Positions 25,653 to 35,028 of a stretch of DNA of 64,000 nucleotides are shown here, piece after piece. The notes beneath the pieces are model-generated. The model was not told the DNA's origin and ran no database searches. It saw only the letters and a program-made list of their open reading frames with translations. The position numbers were made by a program, and so were the translations under genes. This DNA is from JADJDM01 sp044352985. Lineage in GTDB: Bacteria; Bacteroidota; Bacteroidia; B-17B0; Aurantibacillaceae. The stretch is from assembly GCA_044352985.1 (NCBI GenBank), contig JBILCU010000012.1, forward strand, positions 1-64,000, in the 5' to 3' direction. How positions within the stretch are numbered: position 1 is the first letter of the stretch; each line of letters starts with the position of its first letter.

Positions 25653-27821
25653 ATGAAAAAAATAATCACCCTTGCGAGCCTTTTATTCGCACAATTTTTA
25701 TTTTCACAACAAAATGTAAAGTTTTGTGGACATGGAGAAGCAATGGAAGAGCTCTTTAATAAAGATCCTGATGCTAGAAAACGAATAGAAAAAAACAATA
25801 GAATTTTAGCAGAGGCAGATGCAAAAGCTTTTAAAAATGGATATCAAAATTATCCAAACGGATATTTTGAAAATACGGCCAAAAATAATTCGGCAAATTC
25901 TACACAAGGAATTGTTTACACCATTCCAGTAGTTTTTCATGTGCTTCATCAAAATGGGGTGGAAAAAATAACCCCAGCTCAAATTAAAGATGCAATGAGA
26001 ATTTTAAATGTTGACTACAATAAATTAAATCCAGATACAAGTGATGTTATATCAGCCTTTGTAAGTAGAATTGGGGATGTTGAATTTAATTTTGTTCTTG
26101 CAACAAAAGATCCATTAGGGAATTGCACAAATGGAATCGTTTACCACGAAACACCATCTGCAGATTGGACAAGTGGTACTGCAGGGCCATACACTGGTAC
26201 ATCCTCAGGAAAATGGAATCCTACAAAATACCTTAATATCTATACTGTGAAAACAATTAGCAGTGGTGCTGCTGGTTATACTTATTTGCCAGGAAGTTGG
26301 AGTACGGGTAGTGGTAATGATTGCATTATTATATTACATAATTATGTAGGATCAATTGGTACTGGGCAAGTATCTCGATCTCGCGCATTAACTCACGAAG
26401 TTGGTCACTGGTTTAATTTGCCGCATGTTTGGGGAGGTAACAATACTCCGGGAACGGCCTGTGGAGATGAAGGGGTTTCTGATACTCCAATAACTAAAGG
26501 ATATGATTATTGCCCTTCAGGTGCAACTCAATCTCAAATTTGTACACCAGGAGTTAGCGAAAATTATCAGAATTATATGGACTACTCTTATTGTTCAGTT
26601 ATGTTTACAACAGGTCAGGCAACAAGGATGAGATCAGCAATTACTTCATCTACATCAGGTAGAAGTACATTGTGGTCAACAACAAATTTAAATTTTACAG
26701 GTGTAAGTAATCCACAACCATGTATTCCACAAGCCTTTTTTACTACTGTTTCAAATAAAAAATTATTGTGTTCAGGTTCAACAGTTCAGTTTAAAGATTC
26801 TACTTGGAATACATCAGTAACAGCCTGGCAGTGGTCATTTCCTGGAGGAACACCTAATTCTTCAACAGATTCGATGCCAATTATTACATACAATACACCA
26901 GGTGTTTACGCAGTAAGCTATACTGCAACAACTAGTGCAGGAAACGGAACAAAAAATGAAACAAATTATATTACTGTTTCTTCAAATACTGCAATAGTGC
27001 AAAGTAATTTTATAGAAGGTTTTGAAAGTATAGCTGTTCCAAATAATGATTGGAAAGTGGATAACACATCAGATGGTGTTTATTGGAAACAATCTAATAC
27101 TGTTGGAAGTACTGGAACAAAGTCAATGTTTATTAATAATTTTTCTAATACAGCTAATGATATTGAAACGTTTTATACTCCTTCATACAATATAAGTGGA
27201 ATTAATGCGGCAATCCCAGGTACAACATTTACTTTTAAATTGGCATATCAACGACCTTCTACCGCTTCAAGCGAAAAGTTGCAGGTGTATTCTTCAACAA
27301 ATTGCGGACAAACCTGGAGTTTGAGGTATTCAAAATCAGGCTCAGCATTGGCAACAGTTGCTACTATTAATACTAACTCGTTTATCCCTACATCTACTCA
27401 GTGGAGGACGGAGTCTGTTTCAATTTCTTCCTTACTTACACAAACAAATGTTTGGTTTAAATTTGTTTTTACAGCTGATGCAAATGGGTCTTCTAATAAT
27501 ATCTATGTTGATAATATTAATATTGGTTCACAAAGCGTAGGAATTAATGAACAGTCAAATTCAGTAAGTGATTTTACAGTTTATCCTAATCCAAACAATG
27601 GAAGTTTTAAAGCTGAATTTGAATTGAAAGAAAAAGAAAATGTAAGTATTCAGTTGATTGATTTGCTTGGAAAGATAAATCATGAATTAAATTATGAGGA
27701 TTTAAATTCCGGATTTCATCAATTAGATATTAATTTACCTGCCTATTTAACAAAAGGAATTTATTTTTTAAAAATATCAAACAGTAAGGGAAGTAAAACA
27801 ACAAAACTTATTATTGAATAA
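25653..27821 (+). CDS. Secreted M43 metalloprotease with PKD and T9SS domains, paralog 2
   Basis: The 722-residue protein has the same layout as its upstream neighbour: signal peptide ending F-L-F-S-Q, a propeptide with F-C-G-H-G-E-A-M-E-E-L-F, zinc site H-E-V-G-H-W-F-N-L-P-H from residue 248, Met-turn N-Y-M-D-Y-S, a PKD domain with W-S-F-P-G-G-T-P, the C-terminal module with Q-V-Y-S-S-T-N-C-G-Q-T-W, and a type A sorting tail (Y-P-N-P-N-N-G). The propeptide Cys may act as a cysteine switch (inference). It begins 36 bp after paralog 1. Confidence 0.93.
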   Translation: MKKIITLASLLFAQFLFSQQNVKFCGHGEAMEELFNKDPDARKRIEKNNRILAEADAKAFKNGYQNYPNGYFENTAKNNSANSTQGIVYTIPVVFHVLHQNGVEKITPAQIKDAMRILNVDYNKLNPDTSDVISAFVSRIGDVEFNFVLATKDPLGNCTNGIVYHETPSADWTSGTAGPYTGTSSGKWNPTKYLNIYTVKTISSGAAGYTYLPGSWSTGSGNDCIIILHNYVGSIGTGQVSRSRALTHEVGHWFNLPHVWGGNNTPGTACGDEGVSDTPITKGYDYCPSGATQSQICTPGVSENYQNYMDYSYCSVMFTTGQATRMRSAITSSTSGRSTLWSTTNLNFTGVSNPQPCIPQAFFTTVSNKKLLCSGSTVQFKDSTWNTSVTAWQWSFPGGTPNSSTDSMPIITYNTPGVYAVSYTATTSAGNGTKNETNYITVSSNTAIVQSNFIEGFESIAVPNNDWKVDNTSDGVYWKQSNTVGSTGTKSMFINNFSNTANDIETFYTPSYNISGINAAIPGTTFTFKLAYQRPSTASSEKLQVYSSTNCGQTWSLRYSKSGSALATVATINTNSFIPTSTQWRTESVSISSLLTQTNVWFKFVFTADANGSSNNIYVDNINIGSQSVGINEQSNSVSDFTVYPNPNNGSFKAEFELKEKENVSIQLIDLLGKINHELNYEDLNSGFHQLDINLPAYLTKGIYFLKISNSKGSKTTKLIIE

Positions 27822-27828
27822 TAATTTC

Positions 27829-29940
27829 ATGAAAAAAAAACTATTTCTATTTTCAATATCAATTGTTTTAGGTTTTTCCTTGTTTTGTCAAAATCATGGG
27901 AAGTGTGCTGTATCAGACTTAATTAAAAAAAGAGAAATTAACGATCCTGAATTCGCCGAAAGAAGAAAGCAAACTTCGAAACGTTTGGAGAATTTCGCTA
28001 CTACTAAAAACACAAATTCACAAGTTTACACAATACCTGTTGTGTTTCATATTTTGCATTTGGGTGGAAGTGAAAACATTTCAAACGAACAAGTGTTTGA
28101 TGGTATAAGACACATGAATGAAGATTTCAGAAAAAGAAATGAAGATACAGCTGCTATAGTGCCTGAATTTAAATCAATTGCTGCAGATTGTGAAATAGAA
28201 TTCAAATTGGCAACAAAAGATCCGGATGGGAATTGCACAAATGGAATTATCAGGCATTATACGACAAGTACAAATTTTGACGCAAGCTATGCCTATACAG
28301 GTGTTGGACCTGGTTTATGGGATCCACAAAAGTACATGAATATTTATGTATGTAAAACATTGGATTATCCGGGTGCAGCTGCTTACACTTACATTCCTGG
28401 TTGGTTAGGAGTGGGAAGTCCATACGATGCGATTGTTTCGTTACATTCATACGTTGGTGGTATTGGTACTGCTTCTCAAGTTGCAATACATGTACTTTCT
28501 CATGAAGTAGGACATTGGCTGGGCTTATCTCATGTTTGGGGAGATAGTAATAGCCCGGGTGTTGAATGTGGTGATGATGGAGTAGGTGATACCCCAATAA
28601 CCAAAGGATGGCAAAATTGTACATTAAGCGGAAGAGTTTGTGATCCAACTGTATTAGAGAATGTTCAAAATTTTATGGAATATTCCTATTGCGATAACAT
28701 GTTTACTGAGGGGCAAAAGCAACTCATGAGAAACGTTATTGCAACAGGAGCGAATGCTGGAAGAGATATTTTGGTGAGTAATCAAAACCTAATAGAAACT
28801 GGGGTTTTAAGCCCAATTGTATGCGCACCAATTCCTGATTTTAAAACTGTAAATAATGAGGTTGACTACTGTACCGGACAATCTATTCAATTTAAAGATA
28901 ATACATCTAATTCAAGGGTTACAAATTGGCAATGGTCTTTTCCTGGGGCAAATCCACCTTTTTCTAATGATTCTATGCCGGTTGTTACCTATTCTAATCC
29001 AGGGGTTTATCCTGTAAGTTATACTGCAACCAATAGCGCAGGAACAGCAACAATTAATAAGGATAATTTTATAGAAGTTGTAACAAATCAGGCTCAAATA
29101 CAATCATTTTATAATGAAGATTTTGAGAATTTATCTTTTCCAAATTCATTTTGGCGAATAGAAAATGATGTAAATGACTCAATAAGTTGGAAAACATTCA
29201 ATAACATTGGTTTCTCAGGAAACAAGTGCATGATGATCAGTAACTTTAACAATGAGCCAGGAAAAACGGAAACGCTTTATTCTCCAAGTTTTAATTTGAA
29301 TGCAGTAAATAATTTGGCATCTTCCAATGATCCATTAAAATTAACTTTTAAGCTCGCCTATCAGGGAAGAACAGATCAAGCAAATGAACGTTTACAAGTT
29401 TTTTCCTCAAATAATTGTGGCCAAACTTGGTCTTTACGTTATTCTAAAACCATGAATAACTTAACAACTGTAGGGAGTTATTCTCAACTGCCATTTATGC
29501 CTGACTCATTGTCTGATTGGAGAACAGAGCAGGTAAGCATTAATTCTCTTTTAAATGCTCAGCACATGTTTTTTAAATTTCAATTTACTTCAGATGTAAA
29601 TGGCCTCACTAATAATATTTATATAGATGATATTAACCTGTCAAGAAATCAGATAGGCATACAAAAGTTGGATGAAAATATTCAAGATTTTACTGTATTT
29701 CCTAATCCTGTAATTGGAGACAAGGTAACAATTAGCTTTAATTCTACACTAAAACAATTACTTTATGTTCAATTATCAGATATTAATGGCAAAGTAATTT
29801 ATAAGAATGAAATTGAAGCTATAGCTGGAAATAATCAAATTAAAATGAATAGTTTTAATGGAGTAAATTCCGGAATATATTTTCTAAAAATAAATTCAAA
29901 CCAAATAAATTTATCTCGTAAAATTATTATCAGTAGATAA
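27829..29940 (+). CDS. Secreted M43 metalloprotease with PKD and T9SS domains, paralog 3
   Basis: The 703-residue protein is read from ATG 27829, 7 bp after the stop of paralog 2; a TTG at 27814 overlaps that gene and is less likely. The zinc site H-E-V-G-H-W-L-G-L-S-H starts at residue 225 and keeps the classical metzincin Gly, while paralogs 1 and 2 have Asn there. PKD domain (W-S-F-P-G-A-N-P), C-terminal module and type A sorting tail (F-P-N-P-V-I-G-D) follow. The propeptide has H-G-K-C-A-V. It is the most diverged of the three. Confidence 0.92.
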   Translation: MKKKLFLFSISIVLGFSLFCQNHGKCAVSDLIKKREINDPEFAERRKQTSKRLENFATTKNTNSQVYTIPVVFHILHLGGSENISNEQVFDGIRHMNEDFRKRNEDTAAIVPEFKSIAADCEIEFKLATKDPDGNCTNGIIRHYTTSTNFDASYAYTGVGPGLWDPQKYMNIYVCKTLDYPGAAAYTYIPGWLGVGSPYDAIVSLHSYVGGIGTASQVAIHVLSHEVGHWLGLSHVWGDSNSPGVECGDDGVGDTPITKGWQNCTLSGRVCDPTVLENVQNFMEYSYCDNMFTEGQKQLMRNVIATGANAGRDILVSNQNLIETGVLSPIVCAPIPDFKTVNNEVDYCTGQSIQFKDNTSNSRVTNWQWSFPGANPPFSNDSMPVVTYSNPGVYPVSYTATNSAGTATINKDNFIEVVTNQAQIQSFYNEDFENLSFPNSFWRIENDVNDSISWKTFNNIGFSGNKCMMISNFNNEPGKTETLYSPSFNLNAVNNLASSNDPLKLTFKLAYQGRTDQANERLQVFSSNNCGQTWSLRYSKTMNNLTTVGSYSQLPFMPDSLSDWRTEQVSINSLLNAQHMFFKFQFTSDVNGLTNNIYIDDINLSRNQIGIQKLDENIQDFTVFPNPVIGDKVTISFNSTLKQLLYVQLSDINGKVIYKNEIEAIAGNNQIKMNSFNGVNSGIYFLKINSNQINLSRKIIISR

Positions 29941-30370
29941 TAAATAGCAGTTTAAATTAAAATTCCATTTTTCTCGAAACATATTGCTCTTAGTTTAAGC
30001 GAATTATTTAAAGTAAGCTTTCTACTTTACAAGTTAGCATAAGGTTGTTACTAATAATTTATTTTAAATAACTTCTATGGTTTGTTGTTTTAATTAGGGT
30101 TCACTTAAAAAGTACAATTTAATTATTCATCTTCTACTTTTTTTACTTGATTAGGGCTAATGCGCATTGCACATTTGAGCCAGGTTGTGTGTGAGCAGTA
30201 GCAAAAAAAATCAAGAACAAACGATTGCTCTCACTCTCTGCTTTTTTCTTAATGGTCAGCCATTCCACCTGTCTGCCCTAAAAAAAGCATTCACCCAAAT
30301 CGGCACCGCGTTTGTTCGTGGCTACGCTCGGGTAAAATAAAAGAACCGGCCTAGCGTTTTTGATTTTAGG

Positions 30371-30448
30371 TTCCACTTTTTTTCGCTTCGCGTAGATTTT
30401 TGCGCAGCGAAGCCTTGCAAAAATCAGTGAACGAAAAAAATAGTGGAA
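30371..30448. repeat. Nested 78-bp inverted repeat
   Basis: The outer arms are TTCCACTTTTTTTCG (30371-30385) and CGAAAAAAATAGTGGAA (30432-30448). Inside them GATTTTTGC (30395-30403) and GCAAAAATC (30417-30425) form a perfect 9-bp stem. Together they could fold as one long hairpin. Confidence 0.7.
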
Positions 30449-30479
30449 GAAATCAACAATGCAGCCGGGAGTTTTTTTG

Positions 30480-30508
30480 TTTCTTTTTTTGATGGACAAA
30501 AAAAGAAA
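30480..30508. repeat. Perfect 12-bp-arm hairpin TTTCTTTTTTTG/CAAAAAAAGAAA
   Basis: The arms 30480-30491 and 30497-30508 are exact complements around ATGGA. The hairpin at 52341-52372 has the same core (TTTCTTTTG/CAAAAGAAA), so both probably belong to one dispersed family. Confidence 0.65.
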
Positions 30509-30713
30509 AAATAAATTTAATAATGCAAAGGTTTTTAATGTTTTACTGTAAATAACTTGCATTTATTTTTAAAAATTTGAGGTTAAAATTATCATTAATA
30601 AATACTTATTTATTTCTAAGTAGACCCTAATTATATTAATAATCACAATTCAACTTTTTAATAATCATTTATAACCGCAACTTGATGAGCTAATTTCACT
30701 ATAAAATTTAGTG

Positions 30714-31310
30714 ATGAGAAGTTGGTGGTGGAAGTTGGTTCAAAATAAAAAAAGTAGTCAATTTAAGGTTGCTCTTTTTTTTCTAATACTTTATTTTATA
30801 CTTAGTGGTACATTCATTTACATTAGGTCATCAAATGAGTTACCCAGAAACAAAAATTTAGAGGTTTGTCTTCATGGTTTATTATACGATGCACGCCTAG
30901 ATAAAAAAAACAAACTCAATTATTTAGATAGTGTAGAAATAGAAATTTCTGATGTTAATTCATTAAATCAAATAAGTAAATCCTATACCAATAAAGCAGG
31001 CGCTTTTTTCGCTAAAATACCTTTACAAAATAAACTTCAGATTAAACTTTTTAAGCAAGGATGGTTTTCGCGTAAAATCATTATCGATACAAACGTGCCT
31101 ATGGATAATTTAAGGCAGTTTCATTTATTCATTGATGCAGAATTATTCAGGAAAATGAATGGGATTGAATTGGAGGAAAAAGATTTTCCAGTTTTAGAAA
31201 TATATTATGATAAAGAAGAAAAACGCTTTGTTACATTTCTTAATAAGGTAACAAGTTTTAATAAAAAAATAAAAAAATTATATATAAATAAATCCAGTTC
31301 AACAGAATAA
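30714..31310 (+). CDS. Hypothetical single-pass membrane protein
   Basis: The 198-residue protein (ATG at 30714; a GTG lies one codon earlier) has a W-W-W-rich basic N-terminus and one hydrophobic helix at about residues 19-37. A soluble region follows with a beta-rich stretch like a short carboxypeptidase-regulatory/transthyretin fold (V-E-I-E-I-S-D-V ... S-Y-T-N-K-A-G-A-F-F-A-K-I-P). The C-terminus is lysine-rich. By the positive-inside rule the main domain faces the periplasm. I do not recognise the family. It is followed by a small basic ORF and the PAS kinase. Confidence 0.7.
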   Translation: MRSWWWKLVQNKKSSQFKVALFFLILYFILSGTFIYIRSSNELPRNKNLEVCLHGLLYDARLDKKNKLNYLDSVEIEISDVNSLNQISKSYTNKAGAFFAKIPLQNKLQIKLFKQGWFSRKIIIDTNVPMDNLRQFHLFIDAELFRKMNGIELEEKDFPVLEIYYDKEEKRFVTFLNKVTSFNKKIKKLYINKSSSTE

Positions 31311-31330
31311 AAAATAAAAACAGCATAGTC

Positions 31331-31531
31331 ATGAAAAAAAATAAAAATCAACAGAAAATTTTTAAGAAAATAATTAAAAAAGTAAGTAAAGGTTATTTTA
31401 AAGAATTTGAAAATTCTGAAAATCCAAAGACCTTATTTATACATCCGGATGATTCAAATGATCATACGCGTAAGAATGAATTAAATGATCATACCAAACC
31501 TGAAGGAACCAAATCAAATAAAGTGAAGTAG
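31331..31531 (+). CDS. Small basic hypothetical protein
   Basis: This 66-residue ORF starts at ATG 20 bp after the upstream gene. It is very lysine-rich at the N-terminus and contains the near-repeat S-N-D-H-T-R-K-N-E-L / L-N-D-H-T-K-P-E-G. There is no signal peptide or domain. Composition alone is weak evidence, so the gene is uncertain, but position and spacing suggest co-transcription with its neighbour. Confidence 0.45.
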   Translation: MKKNKNQQKIFKKIIKKVSKGYFKEFENSENPKTLFIHPDDSNDHTRKNELNDHTKPEGTKSNKVK

Positions 31532-31628
31532 ACTATAAATCATATTTACAAATGTTTTTAAGCATCATTTAAATTGGTTAACTCAATAATTTTGTGCTTA
31601 ATATTTATTTAAATAATAGTTTATAGCA

Positions 31629-33515
31629 TTGGAAAATAAATTGATTAAAAAACCAATTATATTAAAAGAAGGTGAAGCGTTTTTTAGTTTAGATTTAAAT
31701 TGGAAATGTATTTATGTTAATGAGTGGGCAGAACAATTATTAAGAAAGAGAAAGGATCAGTTACTTGGTCTTAACTTTTATCATATTCTTCCTGAAACAA
31801 CAAATGTTTTAAACGAAGATATGATAGATTTTTACAGATTAAAACAAAGCTCATTTTCACTTGATTTATTTAATAAAACTGAAAACAAATGGCTACAGGT
31901 ATCTTTTATTCCACATTTAAACGGAATTGATATTTTTTTAAAAGACGTAACTATAGCAAAACAAAAAGCAGTTGAGAAAGAATTAAAAGAAAAAAGATTT
32001 ACAAAAGCATTTGAATCAAGCCCGATAGCATTATTAATCATTGATTATGGAAGTGATATTATTGTAGATGTTAATATAAGTTTTTTAAATTTATTTGAGT
32101 TTGAAAAAAGTCAGGTTATTGGCGAAACACTTTATTCATTGTCAATTTTAAAGCAAACCGTTGATTTTAATAATATATCTTTTTGTGATTTACTTAAAGA
32201 CGAATCAATTTATAAATATGACATCATTGCTTATACTCAAAATAGAAAAAAATTAAATATTATTTTTTCATCAGAAATAATTAAAATAAACGGAGATAAA
32301 CAATTACTCTTAACCTTTATTGATATTACTGAAAAAATAAAGTTTCAGAATTTAATTACTGAAAGTGAAAAATGGTTTAGAGCTATCGCTGATTATTCTC
32401 CAATTTTAATTTGGAGTACGGATGAAAACATGAATTGTAATTATATTAATCAAACCTGGAAAGATTTTACAGGTATTGAAGATATTAATTTTAACTGGCA
32501 GCAAATTATTCATGAAAATGACTTAAAAGAATTTTTAAGTCATTTTGAAAAAGCCAATAAATTAAAAATTTCGTTTAAACGAGAATTCAGATTACGGAAT
32601 AAAGATGGCTCGTTTAAATGGATGTATGAATTTGCAAATCCTATTATTTTACCTGACGGATGTTTTAAAGGGTTTATTGGTTCGTGTTCTGATATTGATG
32701 ATAAAAAAAATGAAAGTTTTCATCTTGAGAAATTAGTGGAAGAACGAACATTAGAACTTACACAATCTCTTGAAAAAGAAAAAAGTTTGAATGATGCAAA
32801 ATCAAGGTTTGTTTCTTTGGCATCTCATGAATTTAGAACTCCATTAAGTTCAATTTTATCAAGTGTTTTTTTGATAGAAAAATATACTGAAGTCGTTGAA
32901 AAAAAAATAATCGATTCTAAAGTCCCAATAGAACTTAATTTTAAAATTCAGCAACAAAAGCATTTTGAACGAATTAAAAAATCAATTAACCATCTAACTA
33001 ATACTTTAAATGACTTTCTATCTATTGATCAATTAGAGCAAGGAAATTTCTCGGTTAAAAATGAAATTTTTGATTTGTGTTTATTTTCAAACGAAATTAT
33101 AGATGAACTAAAACCAATTTTAAAAAAGGAACAACAAATCATTGTTTTGTTTTCAGGTGAAAAAATGATTAATCAGGATAAAAGAATACTGCAGAATATT
33201 TATCTCAATTTGCTTTCTAACGCCATAAAGTATTCAGCACAAAATTCTATAATTTATTTAACGATTGAAATGGATAAAAAAAATGCTTTTGTTGAGGTTA
33301 AAGATAATGGAATAGGGATATCAATTGATGATCAAAAACATATTTTTACTAAGTTCTTTAGGGCAGAAAACACTGTAAATATTCAGGGTACTGGCTTAGG
33401 ATTAAATATTGTAAAAAGATATACTGAACTAATAAATGGAAGTATTGTGTTTCAAAGTTCTTTAGGCAAAGGAAGTAGCTTTATACTGGCAATGCCAAGA
33501 AATATGAATAAATAA
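31629..33515 (+). CDS. PAS-domain sensor histidine kinase
   Basis: The 628-residue protein has three PAS-like domains (about residues 10-110, 120-235, 250-360), a short coiled coil, HisKA with the phospho-acceptor His400 in S-H-E-F-R-T-P-L-S-S, and an HATPase domain (N-L-L-S-N-A-I-K-Y-S, D-N-G-I-G-I, G-T-G-L-G-L-N-I-V). No membrane segment is visible, so it is probably cytosolic and senses an internal signal. The start is TTG at 31629; the first ATG would delete half of PAS1, and an in-frame stop lies just upstream. No response regulator is adjacent. Confidence 0.93.
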   Translation: MENKLIKKPIILKEGEAFFSLDLNWKCIYVNEWAEQLLRKRKDQLLGLNFYHILPETTNVLNEDMIDFYRLKQSSFSLDLFNKTENKWLQVSFIPHLNGIDIFLKDVTIAKQKAVEKELKEKRFTKAFESSPIALLIIDYGSDIIVDVNISFLNLFEFEKSQVIGETLYSLSILKQTVDFNNISFCDLLKDESIYKYDIIAYTQNRKKLNIIFSSEIIKINGDKQLLLTFIDITEKIKFQNLITESEKWFRAIADYSPILIWSTDENMNCNYINQTWKDFTGIEDINFNWQQIIHENDLKEFLSHFEKANKLKISFKREFRLRNKDGSFKWMYEFANPIILPDGCFKGFIGSCSDIDDKKNESFHLEKLVEERTLELTQSLEKEKSLNDAKSRFVSLASHEFRTPLSSILSSVFLIEKYTEVVEKKIIDSKVPIELNFKIQQQKHFERIKKSINHLTNTLNDFLSIDQLEQGNFSVKNEIFDLCLFSNEIIDELKPILKKEQQIIVLFSGEKMINQDKRILQNIYLNLLSNAIKYSAQNSIIYLTIEMDKKNAFVEVKDNGIGISIDDQKHIFTKFFRAENTVNIQGTGLGLNIVKRYTELINGSIVFQSSLGKGSSFILAMPRNMNK

Positions 33516-34631
33516 TTATCCTATTGCTTCGTTTAATGAAGGTAATTGACCAAAACGCTTTAATGTTTTAATATGTGATTTTAATGCATCTAAAAATGTT
33601 TGGTTTTCTAGATAAGGAATGCCAAATTCATGAGCAGTACTTTTAACAATTTCTGAAATTTCAGGGTAATGAACATGGCAAATTGTAGGGAAAATATGAT
33701 GTTCTACCTGAAAATTTAAACCACCGATATACCACGAAATAAATTTGTTTTTTCTTGAAAAATTAACTGTTGTATTCATTTGATGAACAATCCAATTATT
33801 TTCAATAATATTATTTTCATTGGGTAAAGGATGACTTGTTTCCTCAACGGTGTGTGCCAACTGAAAAATAGTAGTTAAAACAATTCCAGCGGTAAATTGC
33901 ATTAATAAATAACCAATAATATGTTCACCAACAGGTAAATTTAAAACAGCAAGTGGGAAGGCAAAGAAAAGAGATAGATATACTATTTTCATAATAATTA
34001 TTTTAAAGAAAATAATTAAATTCTCACTTTTGCTATTGCGTACTATTCCTTGTTTAGTATATCTGAAATATTGCACAAAGTCTTTCATAACTACCCAATA
34101 TAGTGTTAGAATGCCGTAAAATAAAAATGAATAAACCACTTGAAATTTATGATACCATTTAACAGTTGTATGAGGGGAAAATCGCATGATTAATTTGTCA
34201 TCTATATCATCATCCAAATCAACAACATTAGTATATGTGTGATGAAGAACGTTGTGTTGTAATTTCCAGTTAAAAACTGAACCGCCACATAAATTTAATG
34301 TGTTGCCTAACCAATAATTTACTTTTGCATTAGAAGAATAGGCTCCGTGATTAGCATCATGCATAATACTCATACCGATGCCCGCTTTTCCCAATCCCAT
34401 TAAAAGCCAAAGTAACAAGTTTATCCATAATGGTAACCCTAAATATAATATAACTAAAAAAGGGATAATATAAGTTGACAAAAGCACAATGGTTTTTACA
34501 ATCATTGTAGCGTTGTAATGCTTAGAAATGTTGTTTTCTTTAAAGTACTCGTCTACTCTTTTTCTGAGTGTAGACTGAAAATCTAGTTTGTTTCTGTCTT
34601 TATCAGCAAAACGTGGAGGGGTAAAATTCAT
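33516..34631 (-). CDS. Membrane fatty acid (acyl-CoA/lipid) desaturase
   Basis: The 371-residue protein has the three histidine boxes of front-end/acyl desaturases: H-D-A-N-H, H-N-V-L-H-H and Q-V-E-H-H. Four or more hydrophobic segments lie between them. It should insert a cis double bond into membrane acyl chains using a di-iron centre, oxygen and an external electron donor. No fused cytochrome b5 is present. Its stop codon abuts that of the convergent histidine kinase with no gap. Confidence 0.92.
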   Translation of the reverse strand: MNFTPPRFADKDRNKLDFQSTLRKRVDEYFKENNISKHYNATMIVKTIVLLSTYIIPFLVILYLGLPLWINLLLWLLMGLGKAGIGMSIMHDANHGAYSSNAKVNYWLGNTLNLCGGSVFNWKLQHNVLHHTYTNVVDLDDDIDDKLIMRFSPHTTVKWYHKFQVVYSFLFYGILTLYWVVMKDFVQYFRYTKQGIVRNSKSENLIIFFKIIIMKIVYLSLFFAFPLAVLNLPVGEHIIGYLLMQFTAGIVLTTIFQLAHTVEETSHPLPNENNIIENNWIVHQMNTTVNFSRKNKFISWYIGGLNFQVEHHIFPTICHVHYPEISEIVKSTAHEFGIPYLENQTFLDALKSHIKTLKRFGQLPSLNEAIG

Positions 34632-35028
34632 TATAAATTTATTATTTAATTTTAGTGGCGTTAATCACAATTAAAAATGATTTTGCGTTTGCAAATTTAA
34701 CTTTTTTTAAAACATTACAGTTTTGTGTTTATAAGTAATTGAAAATCAGTAATTGTTCATCATCAAAATAATAAGTGAAAGTAATTTTCAATGTTTTTTG
34801 GTTTAAAAAATATATGTTGATAAAACCAAATAGCTCATCTTTTATAGTTAATTTATCTTTAGTCGTTACTCCATTTTGCAGTAATTTATATTTTATCTAA
34901 ATAAGAAATTGATTTAAGCTATTAAATTTCAGCTTTTTAAACAAAGTATACACAATGCTAAACAGGTTTGTTATTCTTAACTGTCAATGTTATATTTGCC
35001 GTGATAATTTAAATCACAATTCTTCATT
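34632..35028. other. 397-bp divergent intergenic region between desaturase and sdhC
   Basis: This is AT-rich DNA without a plausible ORF. It holds the sdh promoter near its right end. On the minus strand it holds TAAATTTG (34692-34699), a likely -7 element for the desaturase 61 bp before its start. Nothing else stands out. Confidence 0.6.
34967..34998 (+). promoter_or_regulatory. Promoter of the sdhCAB operon
   Basis: TTTG (34967-34970) and TATATTTG (34991-34998) are separated by 20 bp. This matches the Bacteroidota primary sigma consensus TTTG-N17-23-TAnnTTTG. The -7 box lies 30 bp before the sdhC start codon. Confidence 0.65.

Larger units (their letters stand above)
29941..30713. other. 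773-bp gene-free region with a structured, GC-richer island
   Basis: Bases 29941-30150 and 30510-30713 are plain AT-rich DNA. Bases ~30160-30510 are richer in GC and full of inverted repeats. A minus-strand open frame at 30278-30562 crosses it, but its peptide is low-complexity (Phe/Leu/Lys/Arg), has no recognisable domain and reads through the hairpins, so I do not call it a gene. The island may be a dispersed intergenic repeat or a structured RNA. Confidence 0.5.

Noticed and set aside
30278..30562. 94-residue minus-strand ORF
   Set aside because: It reads through long hairpins, is low-complexity and has no recognisable start context or domain.
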